A stretch of DNA of 64,000 nucleotides from Anaerobranca gottschalkii DSM 13577. Lineage in GTDB: Bacteria; Bacillota; Proteinivoracia; Proteinivoracales; Proteinivoracaceae. Under the pieces are notes generated by a model that searched no databases, was not told where the DNA came from, and saw only the letters and a program-made list of their open reading frames with translations. The DNA lies in NCBI RefSeq assembly GCF_900111575.1, contig NZ_FOIF01000003.1:39510-103509 (forward strand). The letters run 5' to 3'. Positions 1 to 8,920 of the stretch are shown piece by piece; positions within the stretch are counted from its first letter, which is position 1, and each line of letters starts with the position of its first letter. Both the position numbers and the translations under genes were made by a program.

Positions 1-1698
1 CTTAACTTTGATGATGAAACATATAAAGAACTTATAAGTTTAAAAGAATCAGAAATAAAAGATAGATTTTATAAGGAACTTGAGTTTGGAACAGGTGGAT
101 TAAGAGGAATAATAGGTGCTGGAACTAATAGAGTTAATAAATATACAATAAGAAAAGTTACTCAAGGCCTAGCAAACTATATTAAAAAACAAAAAATTAA
201 TGAACCTTCTGTTATATTAGCTTATGATTCAAGAAAATATAGTGAACTATTTGCTAAAGAAGCAGCACTAGTCTTGAATGCTAATCAAATAAAAACTTAC
301 ATATTTAATGAAATGAAACCTACTCCACTTTTATCTTATGCAATTAGAAAGATTAATACATCAGCTGGAATAGTAATAACTGCAAGTCATAATCCAAAAG
401 AGTACAATGGGTATAAAATATATTGGTCAGATGGTGGACAAATAACTGATCATTTAGCAAAAGAAATTTATAAAGAAATTAAGGCTATAGATTATGAAGA
501 TATTTTAACAATAGAGTATAATAAAGCAATAGATTTAGGTTTATATAACGTTATAACAGACGAAATTGAGGATAGCTATATAAAGCAGATAAAACAATTG
601 ACTTTAAACAAAGATTTAGTTGATAATATGAAAGATAAGTTAAAAATTGTTTACACACCTATACATGGAACGGGAATTAAACCAATAAGAAGATTATTAC
701 AAGAAATAGGCTATACTAACTTATTTATTGTTAAAGAACAAGAAAACCCAGATCCTAATTTTTCAACGGTAATTTGTCCAAATCCAGAAGAGAAAGAAGT
801 ATTTGAAAAAGCAGTAGAAGTAGCTAGTAAAGAAGACGCAGATATTATAATAGGAACAGATCCTGATTGTGATAGAGCAGGAGTAGTAGTAAAAAATAAA
901 GAAGGTAATTATATTGTTCTTACGGGAAATCAAGTTGGGTTATTGTTAACTTATTATATTTTAGATACTTTAAAATTTAAAAATATTTTACCTAAAAATT
1001 CTGTTGTAATAAAAACTATAGTAACTACAGAGTGTATTAAAGAAATATGTAAAGATTATGGAGTTGAAGTTATAGATGTGTTAACTGGGTTTAAATATAT
1101 TGGGGAAAAAATAAAAGAATTTGAAGATACAAAGGATAAGTTTTTTTTATTTGGACTTGAAGAAAGTTATGGATATTTAACAGGTACATTTGTTAGAGAT
1201 AAAGACGCTGTAATTGCTTCAATGTTGATTTGCGAAATGGCCTGTTTTTATAAAAAAAGAGGATTGAGTTTATATGAGGGGCTATTGGAACTATATTCAA
1301 AATATGGATTTTTTCTAGAGGATTTAGAAACAATTACTTTCGACGGTTTGAGTGGCTGTATTAATATAGAGAATATAATCAATAAAATAAGGAATTTTCC
1401 TCCAAACAAAATAGATGAATTTAATGTGGTATATATAAAAGATTATAAGTTTAAAAAAATAAAAGATCTATTAACTGGTAAAGAAACTACAATGGAATAT
1501 AAAATGCCTAGCTCAAATGTAATACAGTTAATATTAGAAGGTGATAATATTATTACTATTAGACCTTCAGGTACAGAACCCAAGATTAAAATTTACTTTA
1601 TGTTAAAAGACAACACCTGGGAAAAAAATGTAATAAAATTAAATAGATTAAAAGAAGCAATAAGTGAAATAATCAAACCAGAAATGAACATTATATAA
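1..1698 (+). CDS. pgcA: Phosphoglucomutase/phosphomannomutase, 5' end outside the window
   Basis: This cytosolic alpha-D-phosphohexomutase interconverts hexose 1- and 6-phosphates. The reading frame is open from base 1 and 565 codons are visible. Full-length PgcA-type enzymes are about 575-580 residues, so only a short N-terminus is missing; an internal ATG near base 274 is not the start because conserved sequence (FGTGGLRG) lies before it. All four family signatures are present: the phosphoserine loop TASHNPKEYNGYK (Ser near visible residue 129), the metal loop GTDPDCDR (about 285-292), the sugar loop GLEESYG and the phosphate loop RPSGTEPK (about 521). It lies 19 bp before a mannose-6-phosphate isomerase gene, so a mannose/GDP-mannose or glycan-precursor role is likely. 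Whether glucose or mannose phosphate is preferred cannot be read from the sequence; the symbol is by similarity. Confidence 0.9.
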   Translation, partial: LNFDDETYKELISLKESEIKDRFYKELEFGTGGLRGIIGAGTNRVNKYTIRKVTQGLANYIKKQKINEPSVILAYDSRKYSELFAKEAALVLNANQIKTYIFNEMKPTPLLSYAIRKINTSAGIVITASHNPKEYNGYKIYWSDGGQITDHLAKEIYKEIKAIDYEDILTIEYNKAIDLGLYNVITDEIEDSYIKQIKQLTLNKDLVDNMKDKLKIVYTPIHGTGIKPIRRLLQEIGYTNLFIVKEQENPDPNFSTVICPNPEEKEVFEKAVEVASKEDADIIIGTDPDCDRAGVVVKNKEGNYIVLTGNQVGLLLTYYILDTLKFKNILPKNSVVIKTIVTTECIKEICKDYGVEVIDVLTGFKYIGEKIKEFEDTKDKFFLFGLEESYGYLTGTFVRDKDAVIASMLICEMACFYKKRGLSLYEGLLELYSKYGFFLEDLETITFDGLSGCINIENIINKIRNFPPNKIDEFNVVYIKDYKFKKIKDLLTGKETTMEYKMPSSNVIQLILEGDNIITIRPSGTEPKIKIYFMLKDNTWEKNVIKLNRLKEAISEIIKPEMNII

Positions 1699-1717
1699 GA
1701 TTTAAGGATGGGAGAAT

Positions 1718-2611
1718 ATGAATAGTGAACAGTTTATCTTTTTAAATAATGTAAGACATAATAAAATTTGGGGATTTGAAGATTGGGTAATTAGTGCACA
1801 TCCTAATGGAGATTGCAAAATAAGGGAAGGAAAATACAAAGATAAAACATTAAGTTGGTTGTGGGAAAATGAAAGACATTTATTTGGTAATATTGAACAA
1901 GATAAATTTCCATTACTAGTTAAAGAAATAACAACAAATTTAGATTTAAGTGTTCAAGTACATCCAGATGATGATTATGCAAAAAAACATACTAATGAAA
2001 AGTTTGGAAAAACAGAATGTTGGTATATTCTTGATTGTGATAAAAATTCTGAGTTGATTTTAGGGCACAACGCAAAAAGCAAAGATGAGCTAAGAGAAAT
2101 GATTAAAAAGGGGTATTGGCAGAAATTATTGAAAAAAGTTAAAGTAAAACCAGATGACTTTTACTTTATTCCAGCTGGTACCGTTCATGGCATAGGAAAA
2201 AATATATTTATACTGGAGATTCAACAGTCAAGCGATATAACTTATAGATTATATGATTATGAAAGACTAGAAAATGGAAAACCTAGGAAACTACATATTG
2301 AAGAAAGCATTGATGTAATAAAAATACCACAGATGGAACAACCTATAAAACAAATAAATAAAAAATTTTTACCTAATGTTAATATACAATATTTAGTAAA
2401 TGATAAACATTTTTCTGTTGTAAAATTTGATGTTGATGGTACTACTAAAATACCTAACGATAAACCTTTTTTATTAGTTAGTGTAATAAAAGGAAAAGGC
2501 ACAATAAATGATGAAAGAAAAATTACAAAAGGTGATCATTTTATAGTCCTTAATCAATGTAAAGAGTTTACAGTTAATGGTAAATTGCAACTAGTTATTT
2601 CTCATATATAA
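1718..2611 (+). CDS. manA: Mannose-6-phosphate isomerase, class I
   Basis: The enzyme interconverts fructose 6-phosphate and mannose 6-phosphate, feeding mannose-containing glycans or allowing mannose use. The 297-aa protein has the short Bacillus-type class I form. Zinc ligands are visible in QVHPDD (His near residue 82), KTECW and PAGTVHGIG (His near 157), all in the cupin-like fold. A GGATGGGAG ribosome binding site precedes the ATG. The gene follows the phosphohexomutase by 19 bp, so the two are probably co-transcribed, and a strong bidirectional terminator follows. Both genes look more AT-rich than the DNA after base 2690. Confidence 0.93.
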   Translation: MNSEQFIFLNNVRHNKIWGFEDWVISAHPNGDCKIREGKYKDKTLSWLWENERHLFGNIEQDKFPLLVKEITTNLDLSVQVHPDDDYAKKHTNEKFGKTECWYILDCDKNSELILGHNAKSKDELREMIKKGYWQKLLKKVKVKPDDFYFIPAGTVHGIGKNIFILEIQQSSDITYRLYDYERLENGKPRKLHIEESIDVIKIPQMEQPIKQINKKFLPNVNIQYLVNDKHFSVVKFDVDGTTKIPNDKPFLLVSVIKGKGTINDERKITKGDHFIVLNQCKEFTVNGKLQLVISHI

Positions 2612-2654
2612 TATGAATTAAACACTACTTAGATGATAATGTAAAACTTACAAA

Positions 2655-2690
2655 AAAACTAGATGGCAGGTGATCCTGTCATCTAGTTTT
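2655..2690. terminator. Bidirectional terminator between manA and the DUF948 gene
   Basis: Arms AAAACTAGATGGCAGG and CCTGTCATCTAGTTTT pair around a TGAT loop, with T-rich sequence following on each strand. It serves the convergent manA (plus) and DUF948 (minus) genes. Confidence 0.9.
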
Positions 2691-2692
2691 TA

Positions 2693-3079
2693 TTATTTTC
2701 TTTCTTCTCTTTTATTTACAAAAAATTCATATATTCCTTTGGCAAATTCTGCTACAATAATAATATAGTTTAATAAGGTTTCTGTTTTGTTCTGAACAGA
2801 TGATGCTGTATTAAAAACCGTTGTACTCAATGCATCGATGGTATCCTCTGTTTTGTAGAGACCATCTTTGATAATTTCAGTAGCTTCATTGACATTATCC
2901 ATTACTTTAGGTAGGGTTTTTAAAGTTTTATCGATATTGTCCCCATTTTTATCTAAGATGGTATTGATTTTTTTAATCACACCGATTAAATGGGCAAGGG
3001 CTATAATCAATAAAATACTAATGGCTACCGCAAAGGAAAAAATGATAAACCAAGCTAAATCAGTTAATGTGATATACAT
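2693..3079 (-). CDS. DUF948 family membrane protein
   Basis: This 128-aa protein has one hydrophobic segment near the N-terminus (about residues 8-32), followed by an amphipathic, probably coiled-coil region rich in Asp, Asn, Lys and Thr and a charged C-terminus (KREERK). That is the usual layout of DUF948 proteins, which are found in Firmicutes next to YtxH genes. The function is not established; envelope or general-stress association is inferred from family context. It starts 33 bp downstream of the YtxH gene with a GAAAGGAG ribosome binding site, so the pair forms an operon. Confidence 0.8.
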   Translation of the reverse strand: MYITLTDLAWFIIFSFAVAISILLIIALAHLIGVIKKINTILDKNGDNIDKTLKTLPKVMDNVNEATEIIKDGLYKTEDTIDALSTTVFNTASSVQNKTETLLNYIIIVAEFAKGIYEFFVNKREERK

Positions 3080-3111
3080 AATATACTCCTTTCAAAGCTT
3101 GTCCATATAAA

Positions 3112-3444
3112 TTAAAGTGAAACATTATCTTTATTATCTTGTACTTCTACTTCAACTTCATCTTCTCCTTTGGTTTTCTTTTTCACTTTTTCTACAACTT
3201 CTACAGCTTTATCTTTAGCTTCTGCAGCTTTTTCTTTAACTGTTTCTGTGATTTCCTTGGTTTTGTCAGCGATGTCTTTTCTGGTTTCCTTACCGGCTTT
3301 AGGGGCAAAAAGTACTCCTAAGGCTGCACCGATAGCAGTGGAGATTCCTGCGGTAACAGCTACTTTTTTAGCAGTTTCCTTTCGTTGTTTTTTTAGCTGC
3401 TCTTCCCTCTCCCTTTGTCTTTTTTCTAGAATTTGTTTTAACAT
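3112..3444 (-). CDS. YtxH domain protein
   Basis: This is a 110-aa protein. After a very basic N-terminus (KRQREREEQLKKQRKE) comes a glycine/alanine-rich hydrophobic segment with the signature GAALGVLFAPKAGKETR, then a long Lys/Glu/Ala-rich amphipathic helix and an acidic tail. The signature defines the YtxH family, small stress-associated membrane proteins of unknown activity. It has a strong GGAGGAG-type ribosome binding site and is the first gene of a two-gene operon with the DUF948 gene. Confidence 0.85.
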   Translation of the reverse strand: MLKQILEKRQREREEQLKKQRKETAKKVAVTAGISTAIGAALGVLFAPKAGKETRKDIADKTKEITETVKEKAAEAKDKAVEVVEKVKKKTKGEDEVEVEVQDNKDNVSL

Positions 3445-3546
3445 AACATCTCCTCCTCTCTTTTATTATTTTAATTATATAATAAATAGTAATGATATGC
3501 AATAAATTCTGAGATTATTCTAAAAATTTTAAGTTGGGGTGATAAA

Positions 3547-5862
3547 ATGTTTGGCAATTTAGTTGAATTTTATCTAGAAGGTAATAAAGTAAATTTTATT
3601 TATGAAAGAAATAGGGGGATAGTGGAAGTGATTTCCCCTGAGATTATCAATATTTTTGTTCCTTTTAAAAGGGAAGAAAAGCTATCTAAAGCTATAGAGA
3701 ATCTACCTGAAAATAAGGTGCTTTTTGCAGTGGAAAATCAAGGGGATAAAGTCTTAATTAGAACTGAAAAGCTGTTGGTAGAAGTAAAGGGAGAATTTAA
3801 AGTTGATTTTTATAACTCCCAAGGGGAGTTGTTGTGTGCCGATTACTTAGGGGAGAGGGATCCTAAAACCAATAAAACCCAGGATAAAATGAAAATAGAG
3901 GTTTTAAAGGAACTAGAAGGAAGTGAATATATCTACGGTTTAGGTGATAAAACAGGACATCTCAATAAAAAGGGGTATCATTATAAAATGTGGAATACCG
4001 ATGACCCTAGTCCCCATGTGGAGAGTTTTGAAGCTATGTATAAGTCCATACCATTCCTTTTAGTCCTCAAAAATGGTAGTGGATATGGAATTTTTTTCGA
4101 TAATCCCTTTAAAAGTTATTTCGATTTTGGTAAAGAAAATAGTAAATACTATTATTTTGGAGCAGAAGATGGCAATCTAGACTATTACTTTATCTATGGT
4201 CCTTCTATTGCCCAGGTAATAAAGGGATATACCTATCTTACCGGAACTACTCCCCTTCCCCAGTTGTGGACTTTAGGGTATCACCAAAGCAGGTGGAGTT
4301 ATGCCCCAGAAGGAAGGGTAATGGAAATTGGAGAAAACTTTAGAAAGAGGGATATCCCCTGTGATGTAATCTACTTAGATATTGACTATATGGATGGATT
4401 TAGAGTCTTTACTTGGGATAAAGAAAAATTCAAAGAACCTCAAAAAATGATTAGTAAGTTAAAGGAACAGGGTTTTAAAGTAGTTACAATTGTAGACCCG
4501 GGTGTTAAAAAGGATAAAGGCTATTTTGTCTATGATGAAGGTTTGGAAAAGGGTTATTTCGTTACAGATAAAGATGGTATTCCCTATGTTAATAAGGTAT
4601 GGCCAGGGGATAGTGTTTATCCAGATTTTTCTCAAGAAGAGACTAGGAAGTGGTGGGCAGATAAACACAAACTCTTATTAGATTGTGGTGTAGCAGGTAT
4701 TTGGAATGATATGAATGAGCCAGCCAGTTTTGATGGACCCCTTCCCGATGATGTTCAATTTAAAAATGATGGTTACCCAACAGATCATCGGGAAATCCAC
4801 AATCTTTATGGCCATTTGATGTCTAAAGGGACATATGAAGGAATAAAAAAATTTACCAATAAACGTCCCTTTGTTATAACCCGGGCCTGTTTTTCAGGGA
4901 CACAAAAATATTCAACGGTTTGGACGGGAGATAATCAAAGTTTTTGGGAACATCTGCGGATGTCTATTCCTATGTTATTGAATTTAGGGTTAAGTGGATT
5001 TTCCTTTTGTGGTACCGATGTAGGTGGTTTTGGTTTTGATTGTACCGGTGAATTGTTATCCCGTTGGGTACAGGTAGGGTGTTTTACACCCCTCTTTAGA
5101 AATCATTCAGCAATGGATACCAGGGATCAAGAGCCTTGGGCCTTTGATAAAAAAACAGAAGGGATCAATAGAAAATACATTAAATTGAGGTATCAGTTGA
5201 TTCCCTACCTTTATGATTTAATGTACCATGGAGAAAAAACAGGGTTACCAGTGATGAGGCCTTTAGTTCTCCATTATCAACAGGATAGGGAGACTTATGA
5301 AATCAATGATCAATTTTTATGGGGAGAAAATATCTTAGTAGCCCCTATATTGCAGCAAGGGCAAAGGGCTAGGGCTGTTTATTTACCTAAAGGCAAATGG
5401 ATAGACTATTGGACAGGGGAAGAATTCCAAGGGGAAAGCTATGTAATTAAAGAAGCCCCTTTAGAAATTTGCCCGATATATATAAAGGAAGGGAGCATTA
5501 TCCCTAAATTTCCAGTACAAAATTACGTAGGTGAAAGGAAGATAGATAACCTTATATTAGATATCTATCCAGGAAATGGCCAGAATCTCCACTATCAAGA
5601 TGATGGGGAAACCTTTAATTACCGACAGGGAGAATACAACTTATATAGGTTTACAATGGATGAAGGAAAAGCTTTAGAAATTATGGTGGATATGATTCAT
5701 CAGGGATATCAAGGTAAATATGGGAGTTTCACCTTTAATATCAACAATGTAGAGGCAAAAGAGGTAATAATCAACGGAAAACCTGTAAACTTTCAATTAA
5801 AAGAAGGGAAAGTAAATTTTACCGCCAGTGGAGAAAGGTTAGAGATAAAAATAATCAGGTAA
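3547..5862 (+). CDS. Alpha-glucosidase, glycoside hydrolase family 31
   Basis: The 771-aa protein should hydrolyse terminal alpha-glucosidic bonds of malto- or isomalto-oligosaccharides. The GH31 nucleophile motif GIWNDMNEPASF is at about residues 384-395 (nucleophile Asp near 388), and the acid/base region VWTGDNQSFWEHL is at about 458-470. An N-terminal beta-sandwich domain precedes the barrel, and C-terminal beta domains carry sequence such as DIYPGNGQNLHYQDDGETF. There is no signal peptide, so it is probably intracellular, acting on imported oligosaccharides, although no sugar transporter is adjacent. A GGGGTG site precedes the ATG. Exact substrate specificity cannot be told. Confidence 0.92.
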   Translation: MFGNLVEFYLEGNKVNFIYERNRGIVEVISPEIINIFVPFKREEKLSKAIENLPENKVLFAVENQGDKVLIRTEKLLVEVKGEFKVDFYNSQGELLCADYLGERDPKTNKTQDKMKIEVLKELEGSEYIYGLGDKTGHLNKKGYHYKMWNTDDPSPHVESFEAMYKSIPFLLVLKNGSGYGIFFDNPFKSYFDFGKENSKYYYFGAEDGNLDYYFIYGPSIAQVIKGYTYLTGTTPLPQLWTLGYHQSRWSYAPEGRVMEIGENFRKRDIPCDVIYLDIDYMDGFRVFTWDKEKFKEPQKMISKLKEQGFKVVTIVDPGVKKDKGYFVYDEGLEKGYFVTDKDGIPYVNKVWPGDSVYPDFSQEETRKWWADKHKLLLDCGVAGIWNDMNEPASFDGPLPDDVQFKNDGYPTDHREIHNLYGHLMSKGTYEGIKKFTNKRPFVITRACFSGTQKYSTVWTGDNQSFWEHLRMSIPMLLNLGLSGFSFCGTDVGGFGFDCTGELLSRWVQVGCFTPLFRNHSAMDTRDQEPWAFDKKTEGINRKYIKLRYQLIPYLYDLMYHGEKTGLPVMRPLVLHYQQDRETYEINDQFLWGENILVAPILQQGQRARAVYLPKGKWIDYWTGEEFQGESYVIKEAPLEICPIYIKEGSIIPKFPVQNYVGERKIDNLILDIYPGNGQNLHYQDDGETFNYRQGEYNLYRFTMDEGKALEIMVDMIHQGYQGKYGSFTFNINNVEAKEVIINGKPVNFQLKEGKVNFTASGERLEIKIIR

Positions 5863-5874
5863 TGGGTGGTGTCT

Positions 5875-7305
5875 ATGACTAGAGGGAAAATTAAAAAGGG
5901 AATTAAAGGGATAGGATTATTCTTAGCCCTTTACTTCCTTTACTTTTTGGTATTTGGAGTAGTTATCTTTAACTTTATTTCACCTAAAGAAATAGATTAC
6001 AACTATAGTATAGATCGATTTTTTGCTGAAAAACCGGGGCAGGACTTAGCACTGTTACTAGAAGATGGGTATCAGTCGGGGGCGAGGAAATTAAGTTTAA
6101 TCCATAATGCCCAATCTACAATTGACTTTTCCACTTATACTTTTTTAGGTGGTGATTATACCCAAATCTTTATAGCTTCCCTATTTCAAGCGGCAGATAG
6201 GGGAGTTAAGGTAAGGATAATAGCCGATGGACTATTTTACAATGTCCTCAATCACTCTAGGGCCATTAGTTATGGTTTTATGGCCCATCCTAATATAGAG
6301 TTTAAAGTATATGAACCCTTTAATTTTTTAAAACCATGGGTGGTAAACAATCGACTACATGATAAAATTTTAATTATAGATGATAAATATGCAGTTATAG
6401 GTGGTCGAAATATTGGGGATAAGTATGTGGACTTGGGACCACCGGAAAAGTTTGCTTTAGACCGGGAGGTTTTGTTGATAAATACCGATAAGAGAAATGT
6501 TGAAAATAGTGTTATCCAGCAATTTAATCAATATTTCAACTTACTGTGGGAAAGTGAATTTGCCAAAAATCCCCGGAGGTCATTGACCGCCAGGAGGGAG
6601 AATAAAGGTAGGGAAAAAATGACTGAACTAATTAATTTTGCCCAAGGGAAAAGAGAAGTATATCCTGAATTTTTTGCTAAAGATCTTTCTTGGCTAGAAG
6701 AAGGAATACCTACCAATAGGGTAACTTTAATCCACAACCCCTTAACTAGATTTAATAAACAACCCCAGGTTTGGGATCAATTAACCCAGTTAATGGAATG
6801 GGGGGAAGAAAGAATCTTTGCCCAAAGTCCATATGTAATTCCTACAAGAAAAATGAGAAATTATTTAAATCTAGAAGGGGTAAATGCCGAGATTACAATT
6901 TTGACTAACTCCCTAGCTTCTACCCCTAACTTACCGGCCTTTTCCGGTTATACCGGGTATAGGAAGAAAATAGTGGATAACGTTCAAGAAGTGTACGAAT
7001 ACCACGGAATTGGTTCAATCCATGGCAAAACTTATGTTTTTGATAACCGGATCAGTGTAATAGGTTCATTTAATTTAGATCCCCGGAGCACCTTTTTAAG
7101 TACTGAAACTATGGTGGTTATTGACAGTGAAGAATTTACAAATTATCTAATGGAAGAGTTGGAAAAGCTAGTAGAACAGAGTTTACTTGTAAATTCAGAT
7201 TACGGATATTACTATCCCGAAAAGGCCAGGGAAGTACCGGCTAGTAAAAGGATTAAAATAAATATCTTGAGAATTTTGACATATCCCTTTAGACATATGT
7301 TGTAA
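5875..7305 (+). CDS. Phospholipase D-like / cardiolipin synthase-type protein
   Basis: This membrane-anchored PLD superfamily protein (about 476 aa) has one N-terminal transmembrane segment (about residues 10-35) and two HKD motifs. The first is LHDKILIIDDKYAVIGGRN (His near 162) and the second is IHGKTYVFDNRISVIGSFN (His near 383). Two HKD motifs plus an N-terminal anchor resemble bacterial cardiolipin synthases of the ClsC/YmdC type and related phosphatidyltransferases. The reaction is therefore probably phospholipid transphosphatidylation, but hydrolysis is possible. GTG codons exist at 5866 and 5869, but GGGTGG lies just upstream of the ATG at 5875, so I chose that start. It follows the alpha-glucosidase by 12 bp. 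Confidence 0.82.
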   Translation: MTRGKIKKGIKGIGLFLALYFLYFLVFGVVIFNFISPKEIDYNYSIDRFFAEKPGQDLALLLEDGYQSGARKLSLIHNAQSTIDFSTYTFLGGDYTQIFIASLFQAADRGVKVRIIADGLFYNVLNHSRAISYGFMAHPNIEFKVYEPFNFLKPWVVNNRLHDKILIIDDKYAVIGGRNIGDKYVDLGPPEKFALDREVLLINTDKRNVENSVIQQFNQYFNLLWESEFAKNPRRSLTARRENKGREKMTELINFAQGKREVYPEFFAKDLSWLEEGIPTNRVTLIHNPLTRFNKQPQVWDQLTQLMEWGEERIFAQSPYVIPTRKMRNYLNLEGVNAEITILTNSLASTPNLPAFSGYTGYRKKIVDNVQEVYEYHGIGSIHGKTYVFDNRISVIGSFNLDPRSTFLSTETMVVIDSEEFTNYLMEELEKLVEQSLLVNSDYGYYYPEKAREVPASKRIKINILRILTYPFRHML

Positions 7306-7315
7306 AATAAAAAGG

Positions 7316-7337
7316 GCACTCACTGGGAGTGCTCTTC
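7316..7337 (+). repeat. 22-bp direct repeat, left copy (terminator hairpin duplicated around repeat element A)
   Basis: The sequence begins GCACTCACTGGGAGTGC and is identical to 7610-7631. It is itself palindromic (stem GCACTC/GAGTGC). Read on the minus strand the hairpin is followed by a T-rich run, so it looks like the original terminator of the DUF368 gene. It also serves the upstream plus-strand gene. The duplication is most simply explained as the target-site duplication of the inserted element. Confidence 0.75.
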
Positions 7338-7608
7338 AGTTTTAGACAAAGTCATTTTTTAAAGGCTGTGGTAATTAAACATTCTAACAAAGTCTCCGTC
7401 GAGATTTAAGGCTTCTATCTAAAAGGAAGAAGGGTACCGCTCTAATTCGCCATCCATGGCTCAATAGAGCTTTCGGAACGTCCTGTTCCTCACCCCTTCT
7501 TCCTTTTATCTAATCAGCTCTTAAATCTATCTCCTCAACTTAATCGTATCTTTGTTTAATTACCACAGCTGATGATCACTTTGTCTATAGTTTGTCTTCA
7601 GTCTGAAG
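7334..7608 (-). repeat. 275-bp palindromic mobile-like repeat, copy A
   Basis: This non-coding element is nearly identical, as reverse complement, to 63402-63678. It begins CTTCAG and ends CTGAAG, and has nested inverted repeats. TAGACAAAGTCAT pairs across the ends, as does GCTGTGGTAATTAAAC with GTTTAATTACCACAGC. Further in are GATTTAAG with CTTAAATC and AAAAGGAAGAAGGG with its perfect complement. The apex (read on the minus strand) forms two small hairpins, GGAAC-AGGAC-GTTCC and GCTCTA...TAGAGC. No plausible ORF is present. It resembles a MITE or a mobile structured RNA; I do not recognise a named family. Confidence 0.85.
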
Positions 7609-7609
7609 A

Positions 7610-7631
7610 GCACTCACTGGGAGTGCTCTTC
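7610..7631 (+). repeat. 22-bp direct repeat, right copy
   Basis: Identical to 7316-7337. With flanking bases it forms an 11-bp stem (GAAGAGCACTC / GAGTGCTCTTC, 7605-7631), and the DUF368 stop codon sits inside the hairpin. Confidence 0.75.
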
Positions 7632-8372
7632 TTTGTTGGTCCAAAACCACACTGAAATAAAACCTATTAAAAATAGGGTAAACCCTAATAAGTTCAAGGA
7701 AGATGGTAACAGGATTCTAGTAGAGCCGATAATCAAACCTGCAAAAAAATAAGAAAGTTGGGGTTTATAATTTTGAAATAACTGTTCTAATAGTTTCAAA
7801 AGGAGTACAATACCTAATAAACTACCTAGTCCGTAGAATAAAAGGTTAACTATGTTGAATTCTTTGATATAGAATAAGATATTGTCGTAAATGCCAAGCA
7901 TAATTAATATCGAGCTACCCGGTACTCCTGGGATAATCATAGCTGCAGTAGATAAAGCTCCACCTAACATCAATAACCACCATTTAGTGCTTTCACCGTC
8001 TATTACTTGACCTAGTGGTTCACCAGCAGTGGTAACACCTATGACGATACCGGTTATTAAAAAGACAAAAAGGTTTTTATTTAACTTAGGGGTATCCTTT
8101 AAAACAGCTCTAATTGAAGCTAGTAAACAGCCTAATAAAAAAAGGGCAGTAAAATCTCGATAATTTTTAAAGAAAATAGCAAAGGTATAGCCCCCTATAT
8201 ATATACCTAGACCTAAACCTAAAATTAAAGGAATATAAGGCTTTATTTTTAATTTAACTAAGTCCTTAACTAAATTTTCGTATATACCGAAAATAAGTAG
8301 TACTGTTCCACCACTCATCCCCGGCAAAACTATCAATAGTCCTAAAATCAATCCTTGGATAAATAGTTTCAT
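7614..8372 (-). CDS. DUF368 membrane protein, probable polyprenyl-phosphate transporter
   Basis: This is a 252-aa polytopic membrane protein with about eight hydrophobic segments. The family signature near the N-terminus is LIVLPGMSGGTVLLIFGIYE, and a related repeat occurs mid-protein (MIIPGVPGSSILIMLGIYD), giving an inverted-repeat-type architecture. DUF368 proteins have been shown to recycle undecaprenyl phosphate across the membrane, so a cell-envelope role follows from the family. A TTG at 8384 lies upstream, but it overlaps the TTGGAGG ribosome binding site, so the ATG at 8372 is preferred. The stop codon lies within a hairpin duplicated around repeat element A. Confidence 0.85.
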   Translation of the reverse strand: MKLFIQGLILGLLIVLPGMSGGTVLLIFGIYENLVKDLVKLKIKPYIPLILGLGLGIYIGGYTFAIFFKNYRDFTALFLLGCLLASIRAVLKDTPKLNKNLFVFLITGIVIGVTTAGEPLGQVIDGESTKWWLLMLGGALSTAAMIIPGVPGSSILIMLGIYDNILFYIKEFNIVNLLFYGLGSLLGIVLLLKLLEQLFQNYKPQLSYFFAGLIIGSTRILLPSSLNLLGFTLFLIGFISVWFWTNKEEHSQ

Positions 8373-8455
8373 GATTTCCTCCAAAAGTATTATTTTACAA
8401 CAAAATTATAACATACTATTTTAGAGAAAGTAATGAATAAAATATAAATAAATTG

Positions 8456-8489
8456 TAAAAGTCATAACCCAAAAAGGCTATGACTTTTA
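8456..8489. terminator. Terminator downstream of pyrI
   Basis: TAAAAGTCATA pairs with TATGACTTTTA around a short CC/GG-closed loop, with A/T runs on both sides. It ends the minus-strand pyrBI transcript. Confidence 0.85.
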
Positions 8490-8494
8490 TCTAT

Positions 8495-8920
8495 TTAAAG
8501 TTCTATTTGTTTTAAATATGTCGTTTCTTCACAGTAATTGCAGTGATAACCATTTTTAGCATCATTTAAAGTGAATTCTGGTAAAATAAATTCATCTTTA
8601 AAACTTATACACCGGGGATTTTTACATTTGATTATTCCCTTTACTTTTAAGGGAAGGAAAGCTTTGACTTTTTTTATCACCTGTTGCTCTTTAATGTAGT
8701 TAATAGTTATGTTACTGTCTAGAAGGCCGAGGAACTCTACCGATATATCAAAAATATTTTCTATTTTAATGACATCCTTTAAATTGTGTTTGTCGCTAGG
8801 TATATTTCTCATTAAAATAATAGGATGATTTAGTGAATCTAGTTTCAGTTTTTCATATATTTTGATTCCTTTTCCTGGAGTAATATGGTCGATGACAATA
8901 CCATTTTGGATTTTAAGCAT
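8495..8920 (-). CDS. pyrI: Aspartate carbamoyltransferase regulatory subunit
   Basis: This is the regulatory chain of aspartate transcarbamoylase, which binds nucleotide effectors and holds catalytic trimers together through a structural zinc. The 141-aa protein has the expected four zinc cysteines near the C-terminus (C99 and C104 in KCKNPRC, C127 and C130 in HCNYC). Its start overlaps the end of pyrB by 8 bp, with an AAAGGAGG ribosome binding site inside pyrB, so the two chains are translationally coupled. An allosteric class B enzyme with regulatory chains is therefore expected. Confidence 0.95.
   Translation of the reverse strand: MLKIQNGIVIDHITPGKGIKIYEKLKLDSLNHPIILMRNIPSDKHNLKDVIKIENIFDISVEFLGLLDSNITINYIKEQQVIKKVKAFLPLKVKGIIKCKNPRCISFKDEFILPEFTLNDAKNGYHCNYCEETTYLKQIEL

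Noticed and set aside
274..1698. Start of the phosphohexomutase at an internal codon near 274
   Set aside because: Conserved family sequence (FGTGGLRG) is encoded before it, so the true start is left of the window.
2868..3505. Several plus-strand frames opposite the DUF948 and YtxH genes
   Set aside because: They are Phe/Ser-rich complements of Lys/Glu-rich coding sequence.
5866..7305. The phospholipase D-like gene as a DISARM drmC-type gene
   Set aside because: It is far from the defence island, has a membrane anchor and two HKD motifs, and sits in a metabolic operon.
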